Source: Kocuria flava
Lineage (GTDB): Bacteria > Actinomycetota > Actinomycetes > Actinomycetales > Micrococcaceae
Direction: 5' to 3'
Assembly (NCBI RefSeq): GCF_001482365.1
Contig: NZ_CP013254.1
Coordinates: 496,001 to 560,000, forward strand
Length of the DNA: 64,000 nt
The notes under the pieces are model-generated. The model was not told the origin of the DNA, did no database searches, and saw nothing but the letters and a program-made list of their open reading frames with translations. Made by a program: the position numbers and the translations under genes. Positions 24,110 through 32,854 of the stretch are shown here, one piece after another. Within the stretch, counting starts at the first letter, position 1. Each line of letters opens with the position of its first letter.

Positions 24110-26113
24110 CTACAGCTCCAGGCGCTGCTCGGTGTCCTCGCCGGCGCGCTCGCGGACCACGGCGTCGACGGCCCGGATGAAGCCCAGGTGGCTGAAGGCC
24201 TGCGGGAAGTTCCCGGCGAGGCGGCCGGTGCCGGGGTCGTACTCCTCGGCGAAGAGCCCGAGGTCGTTGGCGCAGCCGATCAGCCGCTCGAGCAGGGCCT
24301 CGGCGTCGTCGACCCGCCCGCTGCGGGCGTACTGCTCCACGAGCCAGAAGGAGCAGATCAGGAACGGGTACTCGTCGCCCGCGAGCCCGTCCAGCCCGGA
24401 GGCCGTGCGGTAGCGGTGCAGCAGGCCGCCGGGGCCCTGCAGGTCCTGCTCGATCCGGGCGACCGTGCCGAGCATCCGCGGGTCGTCGTAGGCCACGAAG
24501 CCGGTGTGCGGCAGCTGCAGCAGGGAGGCGTCGACCTCCGTGCTGCCGTAGGTCTGGGTGAAGGAGTTCAGCTCCTCGTCGAAGCCGTGGGCCATGATCT
24601 CCTCGCACAGCCGGTCGCGCAGGGCCCGCCAGTGCCCGGCCGGGCCGCTCAGCCCGTGCTCCTCCACGGCGCGCACGCCCTGGTCGAAGGCCGCCCACAT
24701 CATGGCGCGGCCGTGCACGAAGTACGCCGGGTCCCCGCGCATCTCCCAGATCCCGTGGTCCTTGTGGTCGAGGTGGTGCTCGCAGAAGCGCAGCAGGTTC
24801 TTCTGCAGACCCCACGAGTGCCGGTCCTCGGCGACCCCGGCGTCCCGCAGCGCGGCCAGGGCGATCATCACCTCGCCCGCGACGTCCGCCTGGTACTGGT
24901 CCACGGCGCCGTTGCCGATCCGCACCGGCCGGGACCCCTCGTAGCCGCCCAGGTGGTCGAGCTCCCGCTCCGGCAGGTGCCGCTCACCGGCCACGCCGTA
25001 CATGATCTTCAGGTCCCGCCAGTCCGCGGCGACCGCCCGCAGCAGCCAGTTGCGCCAGTGCAGGGCGCCGGAGGTGAAGTCGTGGGCGACGAGCACCTCG
25101 ATCGTCAGCGCCGCGTCCCGCAGCCACGTGTAGCGGTAGTCCCAGTTGCGCGAGCCCCCGAACTCCTCGGGCAGGGACGTGGTCGGGGCCGCCACGATCC
25201 CGCCGGTGCCGCGGTGGGTCAGGGCCCGCAGCACGAGCAGCGAGCGCAGCACGTCCTGCTCGTGGGGCCGGTGCGTGGAGACGTGGGAGGACCAGTCGGC
25301 CCAGAACGCCACGGCCCGATCCAGGGCCTTCGCCGGGTCCACGGGCACCGGCAGGTCGTGGTGGGACTCGTGCCACGTGAGCACCCAGTCCATCGACTCC
25401 CCGGCGACGAGCCGGAACCGGCCGCCGAAGCGGTCGGCCACGGCGCCCTCGTAGTCGTCGGGCCGTCCCTCGCCGTTCCCGGCGTCGGCGCCGGCGTCGG
25501 CGCCGGCGCCGCGGCCCTCCCCCGGCGCGGCGTCCCCGGCATCGAGGGGCACCCCGGTCGCGGCCCCCGGGCGCGCGGGCGGGACCTCGGGCACCGCGTG
25601 CAGCATCGGGCCGGTCAGCAGCAGGGCGTCCGGGCCGGCAACGGCCAGCAGCCCGCACGCCTCGCAGCCGGGCAGGTCCACGCGCCGGGTCCAGGCGCGG
25701 GCCCGGTGGTAGTCGAAGCGGATCCGCAGGTCGTGCTCGACCTCCACCTCCCCGCTGACGCACTCGACGCGGCGGACGAGGTCGGCGTGGTCGGGGTGGT
25801 CCTCGGCCCCGCCCGGGGGCAGGAAGTCGGTGACGACCACGGTGCCGGTGGGGGTGCGCCAGGTGGTCTCGAGCACGAAGGTGCGCGGCAGGTACCGGCG
25901 GGAGGCCACCTCGCCGTCGACGGCCGAGAGCTTCCAGCGCCCGTCCTCCGGGGAGCCCAGCAGGGCGGCGAAGACCGAGGGGGAGTCGAAGCGCGGGAAG
26001 CACAGCCAGTCGACGCTGCCCTCGCGCGAGACCAGCGGGCCGGTGTGCAGGTCGGACAGCAGCGCGTAGTCCTCCAGGGGAACGGACGCGGACTCGGGGT
26101 GATCGGCGCTCAT
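24110..26113 (-). CDS. Glycoside hydrolase family 15 protein (glucoamylase/trehalase-like)
   Basis: The protein has 667 residues. The N-terminal beta-sandwich begins YALLSDLHTGPLVSREGSVDWLCFPRFDSPSVF, the standard start of bacterial GH15 proteins. The alpha/alpha-barrel catalytic domain contains RNWDYRYTWLRDA and later GDPAYFVHGRAMMW-type segments. It would hydrolyse alpha-linked glucans or trehalose in the cytoplasm, since there is no signal peptide. Residues around 200-215 hold an unusual DAGADAGADAG linker. The ATG at 26113 is used, because the longer frame only begins with TTG. It is divergent from the glucose-6-phosphate dehydrogenase gene, which would accept its glucose product after phosphorylation. 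Confidence 0.88.
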   Translation of the reverse strand: MSADHPESASVPLEDYALLSDLHTGPLVSREGSVDWLCFPRFDSPSVFAALLGSPEDGRWKLSAVDGEVASRRYLPRTFVLETTWRTPTGTVVVTDFLPPGGAEDHPDHADLVRRVECVSGEVEVEHDLRIRFDYHRARAWTRRVDLPGCEACGLLAVAGPDALLLTGPMLHAVPEVPPARPGAATGVPLDAGDAAPGEGRGAGADAGADAGNGEGRPDDYEGAVADRFGGRFRLVAGESMDWVLTWHESHHDLPVPVDPAKALDRAVAFWADWSSHVSTHRPHEQDVLRSLLVLRALTHRGTGGIVAAPTTSLPEEFGGSRNWDYRYTWLRDAALTIEVLVAHDFTSGALHWRNWLLRAVAADWRDLKIMYGVAGERHLPERELDHLGGYEGSRPVRIGNGAVDQYQADVAGEVMIALAALRDAGVAEDRHSWGLQKNLLRFCEHHLDHKDHGIWEMRGDPAYFVHGRAMMWAAFDQGVRAVEEHGLSGPAGHWRALRDRLCEEIMAHGFDEELNSFTQTYGSTEVDASLLQLPHTGFVAYDDPRMLGTVARIEQDLQGPGGLLHRYRTASGLDGLAGDEYPFLICSFWLVEQYARSGRVDDAEALLERLIGCANDLGLFAEEYDPGTGRLAGNFPQAFSHLGFIRAVDAVVRERAGEDTEQRLEL

Positions 26114-26236
26114 GGGCCCATTCAATCAGCCGCCGGGGCATCGTCGGTCGACCCGCCCGCGCCACCCGCTCGACACGGCGGAGGCGTCCTCCCGCCCGCG
26201 GGCGGGGGATGCACCGCCCCCGCGCCGGCGCCGCGA

Positions 26237-26242
26237 TAGCGT
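26237..26242 (+). promoter_or_regulatory. Probable -10 element of a leaderless promoter
   Basis: TAGCGT is separated by six bases (GCAGGC) from the ATG at 26249. Confidence 0.4.
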
Positions 26243-26248
26243 GCAGGC

Positions 26249-27616
26249 ATGGACAGCATCAGGACCCTCGTCATCCTCGGCGCCAGCGGCGACCTCACCT
26301 CGCGGCTGCTCCTGCCGGGGCTGGGCACGCTGCTGAGCACGTTCCCCGAGCGGCGGGTCGAGGTCGTGGGCACCGCCCGCGACGACGCCCCGGAGTGGCC
26401 GGCGACCGTCGCCGACGCCTTCGCCTCCGTGGGCGCCGAGGGCCCCGCCGTCGAGCACGCCCGGGAGACCGCGCGCTGGGTGCGGTGCGACGTCACCGAC
26501 GCGTCCGACCTGCGCGCCCTGCTCGACGACGTGGCCGGCCCCGTCTGCCTCTACTTCGCCCTGCCCCCCGCCGTCACGGCGGCGGCGTGCGAGGTCATGG
26601 CCGGGCTGGACCTGCCGGAGGACCTCGTGCTCGCCCTCGAGAAGCCGGTCGGCACGGACCTCGCCTCGGCGCGCGAGCTGAACCGGCTCGTGGGCCGCCT
26701 CGTGCCCGAGGAGCGCACGTTCCGGGTGGACCACTTCCTGGGCATGCCCGCCGTGCTCGACCTCGTGGGGCTGCGCTTCGCCAACCGCATGCTGGAGCCG
26801 CTGCTGAACCGAGAGCACGTCGAGTCCGTGGAGATCGTCTTCGACGAGACCCTGGGCCTCGAGGGCCGGGCGCAGTTCTACGACGCGACCGGGGCGCTGC
26901 GGGACATGGTGCAGTCCCACCTGCTGCAGGTCATGGCGCTGCTGCTGATGGAGCCGCCCGCGTCCTTCGACCAGGCGGAGATCCCCGTGCTCACCGGCCA
27001 CGTCCTGCGCGCCACGAAGCCCTGGGGCGGGGACCCCGCGCTGACCGCCGTGCGGGGCCGCTACACCGCCGGGCACGTGGGCGGGAAGGACCTGCCGGAC
27101 TACACCGCGGAGGAAGGGGTGGACCCCGGGCGGGGCACCGAGACCTTCGCGCAGGTGACCCTGGAGGTGGACACCTGGCGGTGGAACGGAGTGCCCGTCA
27201 CGCTGCGCTCGGGCAAGGCGGTCGGCTCGCCCCGGCAGGAGGTGGTGGTCACCTTCCGCCGGCCCCCGCACGCCTACGCCCAGTTCCCCCACGGGGGCGA
27301 GGTCGCCCCGAACGTGCTGCGCCTGGGCCTGGAGGAGGAGCGCCTGGGCCTGGAGCTCAACGTGGGCGGGCCCTTCGACTCCCGCGGCATGTCCCGGCTG
27401 ACCCTCTCCTCCGGGACCGCGGAGCCGGGGCTGAGCGCCTACGGCAGCGTGCTGCGCGGGGTGCTCGACGGCGACCCCGCGTTCAGCGTCCGCGGGGACG
27501 CCGCGGAGCAGGGGTGGCGGATCGTCGAGGAGGTGCTCGCGGCGTTCGACGACGGGCGCGTGCCGCTGCAGGAGTACCCCGCCGGCAGCGACGGGCCCGT
27601 TCGCGGCGGCGCCTGA
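26249..27616 (+). CDS. zwf: Divergent glucose-6-phosphate dehydrogenase
   Basis: The protein has 455 residues, shorter than most Zwf (about 490-510). The NADP-binding motif is ILGASGDLTSRLLLPGL. Family landmarks are the EKP loop with Lys132, the substrate signature RVDHFLG (159-165) and the catalytic His224 in DMVQSHLLQ. In classical Zwf the signature reads RIDHYLGK; here Met166 replaces the lysine that helps hold glucose 6-phosphate. It either accepts a different sugar phosphate or works less well, so a redundant or specialised Zwf copy is likely. It stands divergent from a GH15 gene. Confidence 0.8.
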   Translation: MDSIRTLVILGASGDLTSRLLLPGLGTLLSTFPERRVEVVGTARDDAPEWPATVADAFASVGAEGPAVEHARETARWVRCDVTDASDLRALLDDVAGPVCLYFALPPAVTAAACEVMAGLDLPEDLVLALEKPVGTDLASARELNRLVGRLVPEERTFRVDHFLGMPAVLDLVGLRFANRMLEPLLNREHVESVEIVFDETLGLEGRAQFYDATGALRDMVQSHLLQVMALLLMEPPASFDQAEIPVLTGHVLRATKPWGGDPALTAVRGRYTAGHVGGKDLPDYTAEEGVDPGRGTETFAQVTLEVDTWRWNGVPVTLRSGKAVGSPRQEVVVTFRRPPHAYAQFPHGGEVAPNVLRLGLEEERLGLELNVGGPFDSRGMSRLTLSSGTAEPGLSAYGSVLRGVLDGDPAFSVRGDAAEQGWRIVEEVLAAFDDGRVPLQEYPAGSDGPVRGGA

Positions 27617-27877
27617 GCAGGCAGGACGCCGGAGCCCGGCGACCGCGGTGCGGCGCCGCAGCGGCCCTCCGGTCCCGGAACGACCGCACCGACCCTCCGG
27701 TCCCGGAACGGCCGCGGCCCTCCCGTCGTGGCCGGAGGACCGGCCGGCGCCGCTCCGCGAGCGGCCTCAGGAGCCCGGCCCCGCCACCCGGCGCCGCTCC
27801 GGGAGCTCCCTCGGGCGGCGGGGCCGGGTGCCGGTCCGTCGTCGTCCCGGTGCCCGGCCCCGCCGGGAGGCCCCCGG
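27617..27877. other. Intergenic region with direct repeats
   Basis: Two copies of CCCTCCGGTCCCGGAACG occur at about 27663-27706. Shorter GGCGCCGCTCCG copies are found further on. The region lies between convergent genes. No clear terminator stem with long arms was found. Confidence 0.5.
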
Positions 27878-28789
27878 TCAGAGGTCGCCGATGGCCGAGC
27901 CCAGCAGCCGCACGGACTCGAAGGCCTCGGCGTTGGAGTTCTTCGCCTGTGCCCCGCGGAAGGCCGCCATCCCGCGCACGCGGCCCGGGGTCATGTAGGG
28001 CTTGCCGGCCTGGTTGCGGTGGGAGAGGACGGCCTCGACCTTCACGTCGACGTAGCCGTTGATGTCCACGAACACCGACGGGTCGAAGTCGCGGGTCACC
28101 GAGGGCGACTCGAAGCACAGGATCGAGTGGTGGGCCCGGGCGGCGCGCAGGGTCGCCTGGTGCACCGCGTAGTGGTCCTGGTGCTGGTCGTGGGCGGAGT
28201 GCGTGAAGATCACGTCCGGGCCGAAGTCCTTGATCGCGGTCTCGATCGCCCGGACCATCTCGTTGCTGACGGTCTCGAGCTGCGTGTCCGGGAAGTCGTG
28301 GACGCGCAGGGCGCTCAGGCCCAGGAACGCCGCCCCGTGGCGGGCCTCGTCCGGGCGCACCCCGGCGTTGCCGCCCACCTCGCCCGAGCTCATCACGAGC
28401 CCGCGCACCTCGTGGCCGGTGTCGACCAGCTTCGCCAGCGTGCCCCCGCAGGCCAGCTCGAGGTCGTCCGGGTGCGCGCCCACGGCCAGGACCTTGCGCC
28501 GCTGGGTGACGTCGCGGGCCGGGATGCGGCGCTCGGCGATCACCGCGGCCAGCACGGCGGTGGCCAGCAGGGTGGCTGCGGCGATGATGTCGCAGAGCAG
28601 CACGTTCTCCGGCATCGCGACGACGCACCAGACGTTCAGCGCCAGCAGCACCGAGAAGACGGCGGCGATGCCGTTGCGCACCGCTCGCATGGTGCGGATC
28701 CCCCGGGCGTGCCGGAGATAGGTGCCCTTCGACAGGACGTAGGCGAGCACGGCGGCGCTGAGCGCAGCGCCGACGACGGATGGCAGCAT
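27878..28789 (-). CDS. Membrane-anchored PIG-L family deacetylase
   Basis: The protein has 303 residues. Three hydrophobic segments (about 3-20, 38-58, 63-85) precede the LmbE/PIG-L catalytic domain. That domain starts KVLAVGAHPDDLELACGG, with metal ligands His106 and Asp109, and has the second metal site in THSAHDQHQDH. PIG-L enzymes remove acetyl groups from N-acetylglucosaminyl compounds such as mycothiol precursors. MshB itself is soluble, so an N-terminal membrane anchor suggests a lipid-linked or envelope substrate. GGGGGGAAA just before the ATG at 28789 supports this start. Confidence 0.85.
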   Translation of the reverse strand: MLPSVVGAALSAAVLAYVLSKGTYLRHARGIRTMRAVRNGIAAVFSVLLALNVWCVVAMPENVLLCDIIAAATLLATAVLAAVIAERRIPARDVTQRRKVLAVGAHPDDLELACGGTLAKLVDTGHEVRGLVMSSGEVGGNAGVRPDEARHGAAFLGLSALRVHDFPDTQLETVSNEMVRAIETAIKDFGPDVIFTHSAHDQHQDHYAVHQATLRAARAHHSILCFESPSVTRDFDPSVFVDINGYVDVKVEAVLSHRNQAGKPYMTPGRVRGMAAFRGAQAKNSNAEAFESVRLLGSAIGDL

Positions 28790-29213
28790 GGTTTCCCCCC
28801 AGAAATCTTCGCTCGCCCGGCCACACCGTGACCGGGCCCCGGCGCGCCGGCCCCCCGGTCGGTGCTGCGCCGTCCCGATGCCGCCGGCCCCCTGCCGGCG
28901 TGTCGGGTTCCGATCAGTTTGCATGAGAGAACAGGTTTTTGCATCGGCGAATGCGGGTTTCCGGCGACCCCAAATAGGCCCACACCGCAACGACACACCG
29001 GAGCGGGTGACGGGCGCCCGGATGATTCCGCAGGTCAGCATGCTGTTTGTGATCGCAAGAGGCCGGAAGGCGAAGGGAGTCGTCAGCCTGCTTGTCAACG
29101 CTCGGAGGGCATGTGAGACTGGGGCCACTCGTGCACGGCGCGGCTGCCGCGCCGGACCGCACGCCCCCTGCCCCGCAAGGACGACAGCAGTTCCGACAGG
29201 AAAGAGGCACACC
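28790..29213. other. 424-bp intergenic region of lower G+C between divergent genes
   Basis: G+C falls to roughly 55-60%. Two TTTGCAT elements stand exactly 20 bases apart (28918-28924 and 28938-28944), and the second overlaps the inverted repeat GCAT-N6-ATGC. TTGTCA at 29091-29096, with GAGACT 17 bases later, is a possible promoter for the small membrane protein gene. The spacing suggests a regulator bound to one face of the helix. No coding potential is convincing. Confidence 0.45.
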
Positions 29214-29435
29214 ATGCTCAGCACGATCCAGAACCTCGGCATCCGCAGCGAGCACGCCTACGCGGCGGGCTTCGCCTCCATCGGCATCACCTTCGCGTCC
29301 TGGCTCGTCAGCCTGGGCCGGACCAAGAGCAAGGAGCAGGCCGACCGCACGGGCCTGTTCACCGGCGAGTGGGCCCCGACCTTCTTCGCCCTCGGCGTGG
29401 CCCTCAAGCTCGAGGAGACCTCCGGCAAGAAGTAG
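29214..29435 (+). CDS. Small membrane-associated protein of unknown function (73 aa)
   Basis: The protein begins MLSTIQNLGIRSEHAYAAGF. It has one moderately hydrophobic helix (about 17-35, FASIGITFASWLVSLG), a basic/acidic middle and a second weakly hydrophobic stretch (WAPTFFALGVALKLEE). GGAAAGAGG is a good ribosome binding site, and a very strong terminator follows, so it looks like a real, independently transcribed gene. I do not recognise a family; it resembles short conserved proteins of Micrococcaceae. Confidence 0.7.
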   Translation: MLSTIQNLGIRSEHAYAAGFASIGITFASWLVSLGRTKSKEQADRTGLFTGEWAPTFFALGVALKLEETSGKK

Positions 29436-29452
29436 TCCGCTCCGGACCGCTC

Positions 29453-29495
29453 ACGTGCGACGGCCCCCGCCCGATGGGCGGGGGCCGTCGCACGT
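29453..29495. terminator. Strong terminator hairpin after the small membrane protein gene
   Basis: Twenty-base perfect arms (29453-29472 and 29476-29495) enclose a 3-base loop. The Rieske-FAD gene ends at 29542 on the other strand, so it may work in both directions. Confidence 0.85.
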
Positions 29496-29541
29496 CGTGC
29501 CGGCGGCACTCGGGGGCCGCGGGGGTCCGCTCCGGCGCGCC

Positions 29542-31041
29542 TCAGCCCTCGACGCGGCGCAGGTCGCGGACGGCAGGACCCTCCAGCAGGGCGCCGTCGG
29601 CGCCGAAGCGGGAGCCGTGCAGGGGGCAGTCCCAGGAGCGCTCGGCGTCGTTCCAGCGCAGGACGCCGCCGAGGTGGGTGCACACCCCGGAGACCTTGCA
29701 CGTCACGCCGTCGACCGTCGAGACGGCCACGGGGCGGCCGTGCTCGCGCCCCACCAGGCCCTCCCCCTCCTCGGGGGTGCGTCCGGGGAGCTCGGCGAGC
29801 TCGGCCTTGAGCCAGTCCCTGGGCGCATTGAAGCCCACGCCGGCGTTGACCTTGAGCGCGCTGAGCAGGTCCGCCGGCGTGGTGACGCGCCGCCCCAGGG
29901 TCCGCGCCCACGGCACGCTCCCCCCGAGGATCTCCGCGGTGAGGGCGAGCGCGGCGGCGACGGCGTTGGACATCCCCCACTTGTTGTAGCCGGTGGCCAG
30001 GTAGATGTTCCCGCCGCCGCGGGGCAGCGTGCCGATGAAGGGCACGAGGTTGACGGAGCGGTAGTCCTGCGCGGCCCACGCGTGGGTGCGCTCGGCGCCG
30101 GGGAACCAGCGGCGGGTCCACTGCTCGAGGTCGTCCAGCCGCGCCTGCTCCGACCCGCCGCGGCCGGTCACGTGGTCGTTGCCGCCCACGAGCAGCAGCT
30201 CCTCGTCCCCGACGGGCACGGTCCGCAGGGTGCGGCCGGGGCCGTCGGCGCTGAGGTACATGCCCTGCGGGATCGTCGCCGGGGCGCCCGGGACGCGGTA
30301 GGTCATCGCGTAGGAGCGGTTCGGGGCGACCTTGGCGAAGTAGCCGCCGCGGTCGAGGACGGGGATGCCGGTGGCGAGCACCAGCCGATCGGCCTCGACG
30401 GAGCCGTGGGAGGTGCGCACGGTCAGCGGCGAGCGCAGCCCGGCCCCCGTGACCCGCACCCCCTCGACGAGGGTGCCGCCGCGCTCGCGCAGCTCCGCGG
30501 CGAGGGACCCGAGGACCTCCATCGGGTGGAACTGCACCTGCTCGGGCAGGGACAGGGCGCCCTCGACGCCGAAGGGCAGCTCCGTCTCGTCGTTCCAGCT
30601 CACCGGCAGGTCCGCCGCCTGCGCGGCCTCGAGCTCACGGCGCAGGGAGGCGGCGCCCTTCGTCGTCGTCGCGTAGGTCCACGCGGTCCGGTGCTGGAGG
30701 GGCACGCCGCGCTCGGTCAGGTAGCGCACGAGCCAGTCCCGGCCCTCGCGGTTGCCCTCGACGTAGGCGCGCAGCACGTCGTCGGACTGGTGCCGGCGGA
30801 TCTGCGAGAGCGTGGTGCCCTGCAGCAGCGAGAGCTTCGCCGTGGTGTTGCCGGTGGTCACCGCCCCCACCGTGCGCGCCTCGAGGACGGCGACGCGCTG
30901 GCCGGCCCGCGCCAGCAGCACGGCCGTGGCCAGGCCGGTGAGGCCGGCGCCGGCGACCACGGTGTCGTAGCGGGCGCCGGGTTCGAGCGTCCCGGCCGGT
31001 GCGGAGGGGACCTGGTGGGTGTCGAGCCATACGGATCTCAT
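29542..31041 (-). CDS. FAD-dependent oxidoreductase fused to a C-terminal Rieske domain
   Basis: The protein has 499 residues. The FAD-binding motif is VVAGAGLTGLATAVLL (GxGxxG from Gly31), and the DAO-type fold continues to about residue 400. The last 90 residues are a Rieske [2Fe-2S] domain with the CTHLGG and CPLHGS cluster-binding pairs. Substrate is unknown. A motif for FAD use near the end (GGGNIYLATGYNKWGMSNAV) is complete. It probably transfers electrons from an amine or similar donor. It is divergent from the SPL-family gene. Confidence 0.88.
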   Translation of the reverse strand: MRSVWLDTHQVPSAPAGTLEPGARYDTVVAGAGLTGLATAVLLARAGQRVAVLEARTVGAVTTGNTTAKLSLLQGTTLSQIRRHQSDDVLRAYVEGNREGRDWLVRYLTERGVPLQHRTAWTYATTTKGAASLRRELEAAQAADLPVSWNDETELPFGVEGALSLPEQVQFHPMEVLGSLAAELRERGGTLVEGVRVTGAGLRSPLTVRTSHGSVEADRLVLATGIPVLDRGGYFAKVAPNRSYAMTYRVPGAPATIPQGMYLSADGPGRTLRTVPVGDEELLLVGGNDHVTGRGGSEQARLDDLEQWTRRWFPGAERTHAWAAQDYRSVNLVPFIGTLPRGGGNIYLATGYNKWGMSNAVAAALALTAEILGGSVPWARTLGRRVTTPADLLSALKVNAGVGFNAPRDWLKAELAELPGRTPEEGEGLVGREHGRPVAVSTVDGVTCKVSGVCTHLGGVLRWNDAERSWDCPLHGSRFGADGALLEGPAVRDLRRVEG

Positions 31042-31214
31042 GGGGCCATCCTCCCGGCCCCGGGGTGATCAGTCCACTGTTGATCCGGCCGGGGTTCCGC
31101 GGGCGTCGGCCGGGTGAGCCGTTCCTGCGGGCGCCCCCTCGCGGTCGAGCACCTCCGTCACCGGTCCTTCCTGCGGACGACGACGGGGCCCGACCCGGTG
31201 TCGGAGGGTGTCCC

Positions 31215-31220
31215 TACGCT
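31215..31220 (+). promoter_or_regulatory. Probable -10 element of a leaderless promoter
   Basis: TACGCT stands seven bases before the ATG at 31228, and there is no Shine-Dalgarno sequence between them. Confidence 0.45.
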
Positions 31221-31227
31221 GGGCCCC

Positions 31228-32295
31228 ATGCCCTCCGACCCCTCGATGGTGGACATCACCCGCATCTACTACGAACCGGCGGCCGCCGCGCTCCCCCGCG
31301 GCCGCGAGGTGCTCGAGCGGTGGCCGGACGCGACCCTGGTGGAGGTGCCCAGCCACTGGCAGATCCCCGAGCTGCACGGCGACGAGGCCAACGTGCGGCG
31401 GTGGGTGCGGATCAAGCGCGAGGCGCTCGTGCTGGGGGTCAAGAAGTCCCTCGCCGCACGGCCCAACGGCCGCTCGGCCGACTTCATCGCCCCGTCCACC
31501 GCCAACGGCTGCGCCATGGCCTGCGCGTACTGCTACGTGCCGCGGCGCAAGGGCTACAGCAACCCCGTCACGGTCTTCGCGAACATCGAGCAGATCACCG
31601 GCTACCTCGACCGGCACATCCGCCGGCAGGGGGCCAAGCAGGAGCCGAACCAGTGCGATCCCGCCGCGTGGGTCTACGACCTGGGCGAGAACAGCGACTG
31701 CTCCGTGGACGCGCTGCTGAGCGAGAACGTCCGCGACCTGGTCGAGCTCTTCCGCCGGCACCCGACCGCGAAGGCGTCCTTCGCGACCAAGTACGTCAAC
31801 CGTCAGCTGCTGGACTGGGACCCGCAGGGCCGGACCCGCGTGCGGTTCTCCCTCATGCCGGCGCACCTGGCCAAGCTCACCGACATCCGCACCACGCCCG
31901 TCCCCGAGCGGATCGCGGCGATCGACGACTTCGTGGCGGCGGGCTACGAGGTGCACGTGAACTTCTCCCCCGTCATCGTCACCGACACCTGGCTGCAGGA
32001 CTGGGCGGAGCTCCTCGACCAGCTCGACGCCGCGCTGAGCCCCGCGGCCAAGGAGCAGCTGGCTGCGGAGGTCATCTTCCTGACGCACAACGCCCAGCTG
32101 CACGAGGTCAACGAGCAGTGGCACCCCCGCGCCGAGGAGGTGCTGTGGCGGCCCGACCTCCAGGAGACGAAGCGGTCGCAGAACGGCGCGCTGAACGTGC
32201 GCTACCGGTTCCGGGACAAGCAGCGCCACCTCGAGCAGTTCCTGGAGCTGGTGCACCGGAAGCTGCCGTACTGCGAGGTGCGCTATGCCTTCTGA
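31228..32295 (+). CDS. Spore photoproduct lyase family radical SAM protein
   Basis: The protein has 355 residues. The radical SAM cluster motif C-x3-C-x2-C is Cys95, Cys99 and Cys102 in CAMACAYCYV. Conserved family wording includes MVDITRIYYEP at the start, IAPSTANGC before the cluster, and ASFATKYVNRQLL and VHVNFSPVIV later. The family is related to the enzyme that splits 5-thyminyl-5,6-dihydrothymine, but it is also found in bacteria that do not form spores. No sporulation gene is present here, so a role in another UV lesion or in RNA/DNA repair is inference. A start at 31246 (MVDITR) is also possible. Confidence 0.88.
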   Translation: MPSDPSMVDITRIYYEPAAAALPRGREVLERWPDATLVEVPSHWQIPELHGDEANVRRWVRIKREALVLGVKKSLAARPNGRSADFIAPSTANGCAMACAYCYVPRRKGYSNPVTVFANIEQITGYLDRHIRRQGAKQEPNQCDPAAWVYDLGENSDCSVDALLSENVRDLVELFRRHPTAKASFATKYVNRQLLDWDPQGRTRVRFSLMPAHLAKLTDIRTTPVPERIAAIDDFVAAGYEVHVNFSPVIVTDTWLQDWAELLDQLDAALSPAAKEQLAAEVIFLTHNAQLHEVNEQWHPRAEEVLWRPDLQETKRSQNGALNVRYRFRDKQRHLEQFLELVHRKLPYCEVRYAF

Positions 32296-32333
32296 TCCGA
32301 GGTTCCCCGACCCGCTGCCCTCCGGCCCGTGCC

Positions 32334-32684
32334 TCAGACCACCCGCGGGTTGGTGTCGCCCGGCAGCCCCGAGACCGTGGTCAGCAGGAAGACGGAGTCC
32401 TCGACGGCCTCGACGGTGTGCCGGGAGCCCGTGAGGGAGAGCAGCTCGCCCGGGGTGAGCTCCTCGGCGAGCTGCCCGCGCTTGAGCACCCGCACCCGGC
32501 CCCGCAGCAGCTGCAGGGTCGCGGCGGGCGGGGCGTCGTGCTCGGCGAGCTCCGTGCCGGCGCGCAGTGCCATCACGGTCTGGCGCAGGGGCCCGTCGTG
32601 CACCACCTGCTCGGCGCCGCGGCCGGCGGACGAGGTCAGGGCCTTCGCGAGCATGGTGCCGGCGACGTCGTGGAGGTCGGGCAT
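32334..32684 (-). CDS. Cupin-like small protein
   Basis: The protein has 116 residues. The pattern VMALRAGTELAEHDAPPAATLQLLRG and LTPGELLSLTGSRHTVEAVEDSVFLLTT follows the two cupin motifs, although the first metal-binding motif has only one histidine. Cupins of this size act as small sensors, isomerases or binding proteins. No partner is evident; it follows the SPL-family gene convergently, with 38 bases between stops. GGAGGAGC is a good ribosome binding site. Confidence 0.75.
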   Translation of the reverse strand: MPDLHDVAGTMLAKALTSSAGRGAEQVVHDGPLRQTVMALRAGTELAEHDAPPAATLQLLRGRVRVLKRGQLAEELTPGELLSLTGSRHTVEAVEDSVFLLTTVSGLPGDTNPRVV

Positions 32685-32699
32685 CGCTCCTCCTGGAGT

Positions 32700-32820
32700 G
32701 GGATCGGGGCTGCGGTCGGGAACGAGCCTGCAACCGGAAACGGTCCTGCGCTCAGTATCGGGAACGGGACCGTCGTCGGCAACGGACCGGCAGCCGGGCG
32801 CGGGCTCCGTGCCGCGTCAG
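32700..32820. repeat. Degenerate repeats of GGGAACGG type upstream of the cupin gene
   Basis: Four loosely similar units (TCGGGAACG, CCGGAAACGG, TCGGGAACGG, TCGGCAACGG) are spaced about 17-35 bases apart between the cupin start and ogt. They could be binding sites or drifted tandem repeats. The evidence is not enough to choose. Confidence 0.35.
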
Positions 32821-32854
32821 GACGATCTCGGCCCCCGCCCGGCGGGGTCGTCCG

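Noticed and set aside
25480..25520. GGCGTCGGCGCC-type short repeats as a regulatory element
   Set aside because: They lie inside the GH15 gene and encode a DAGADAGADAG linker.
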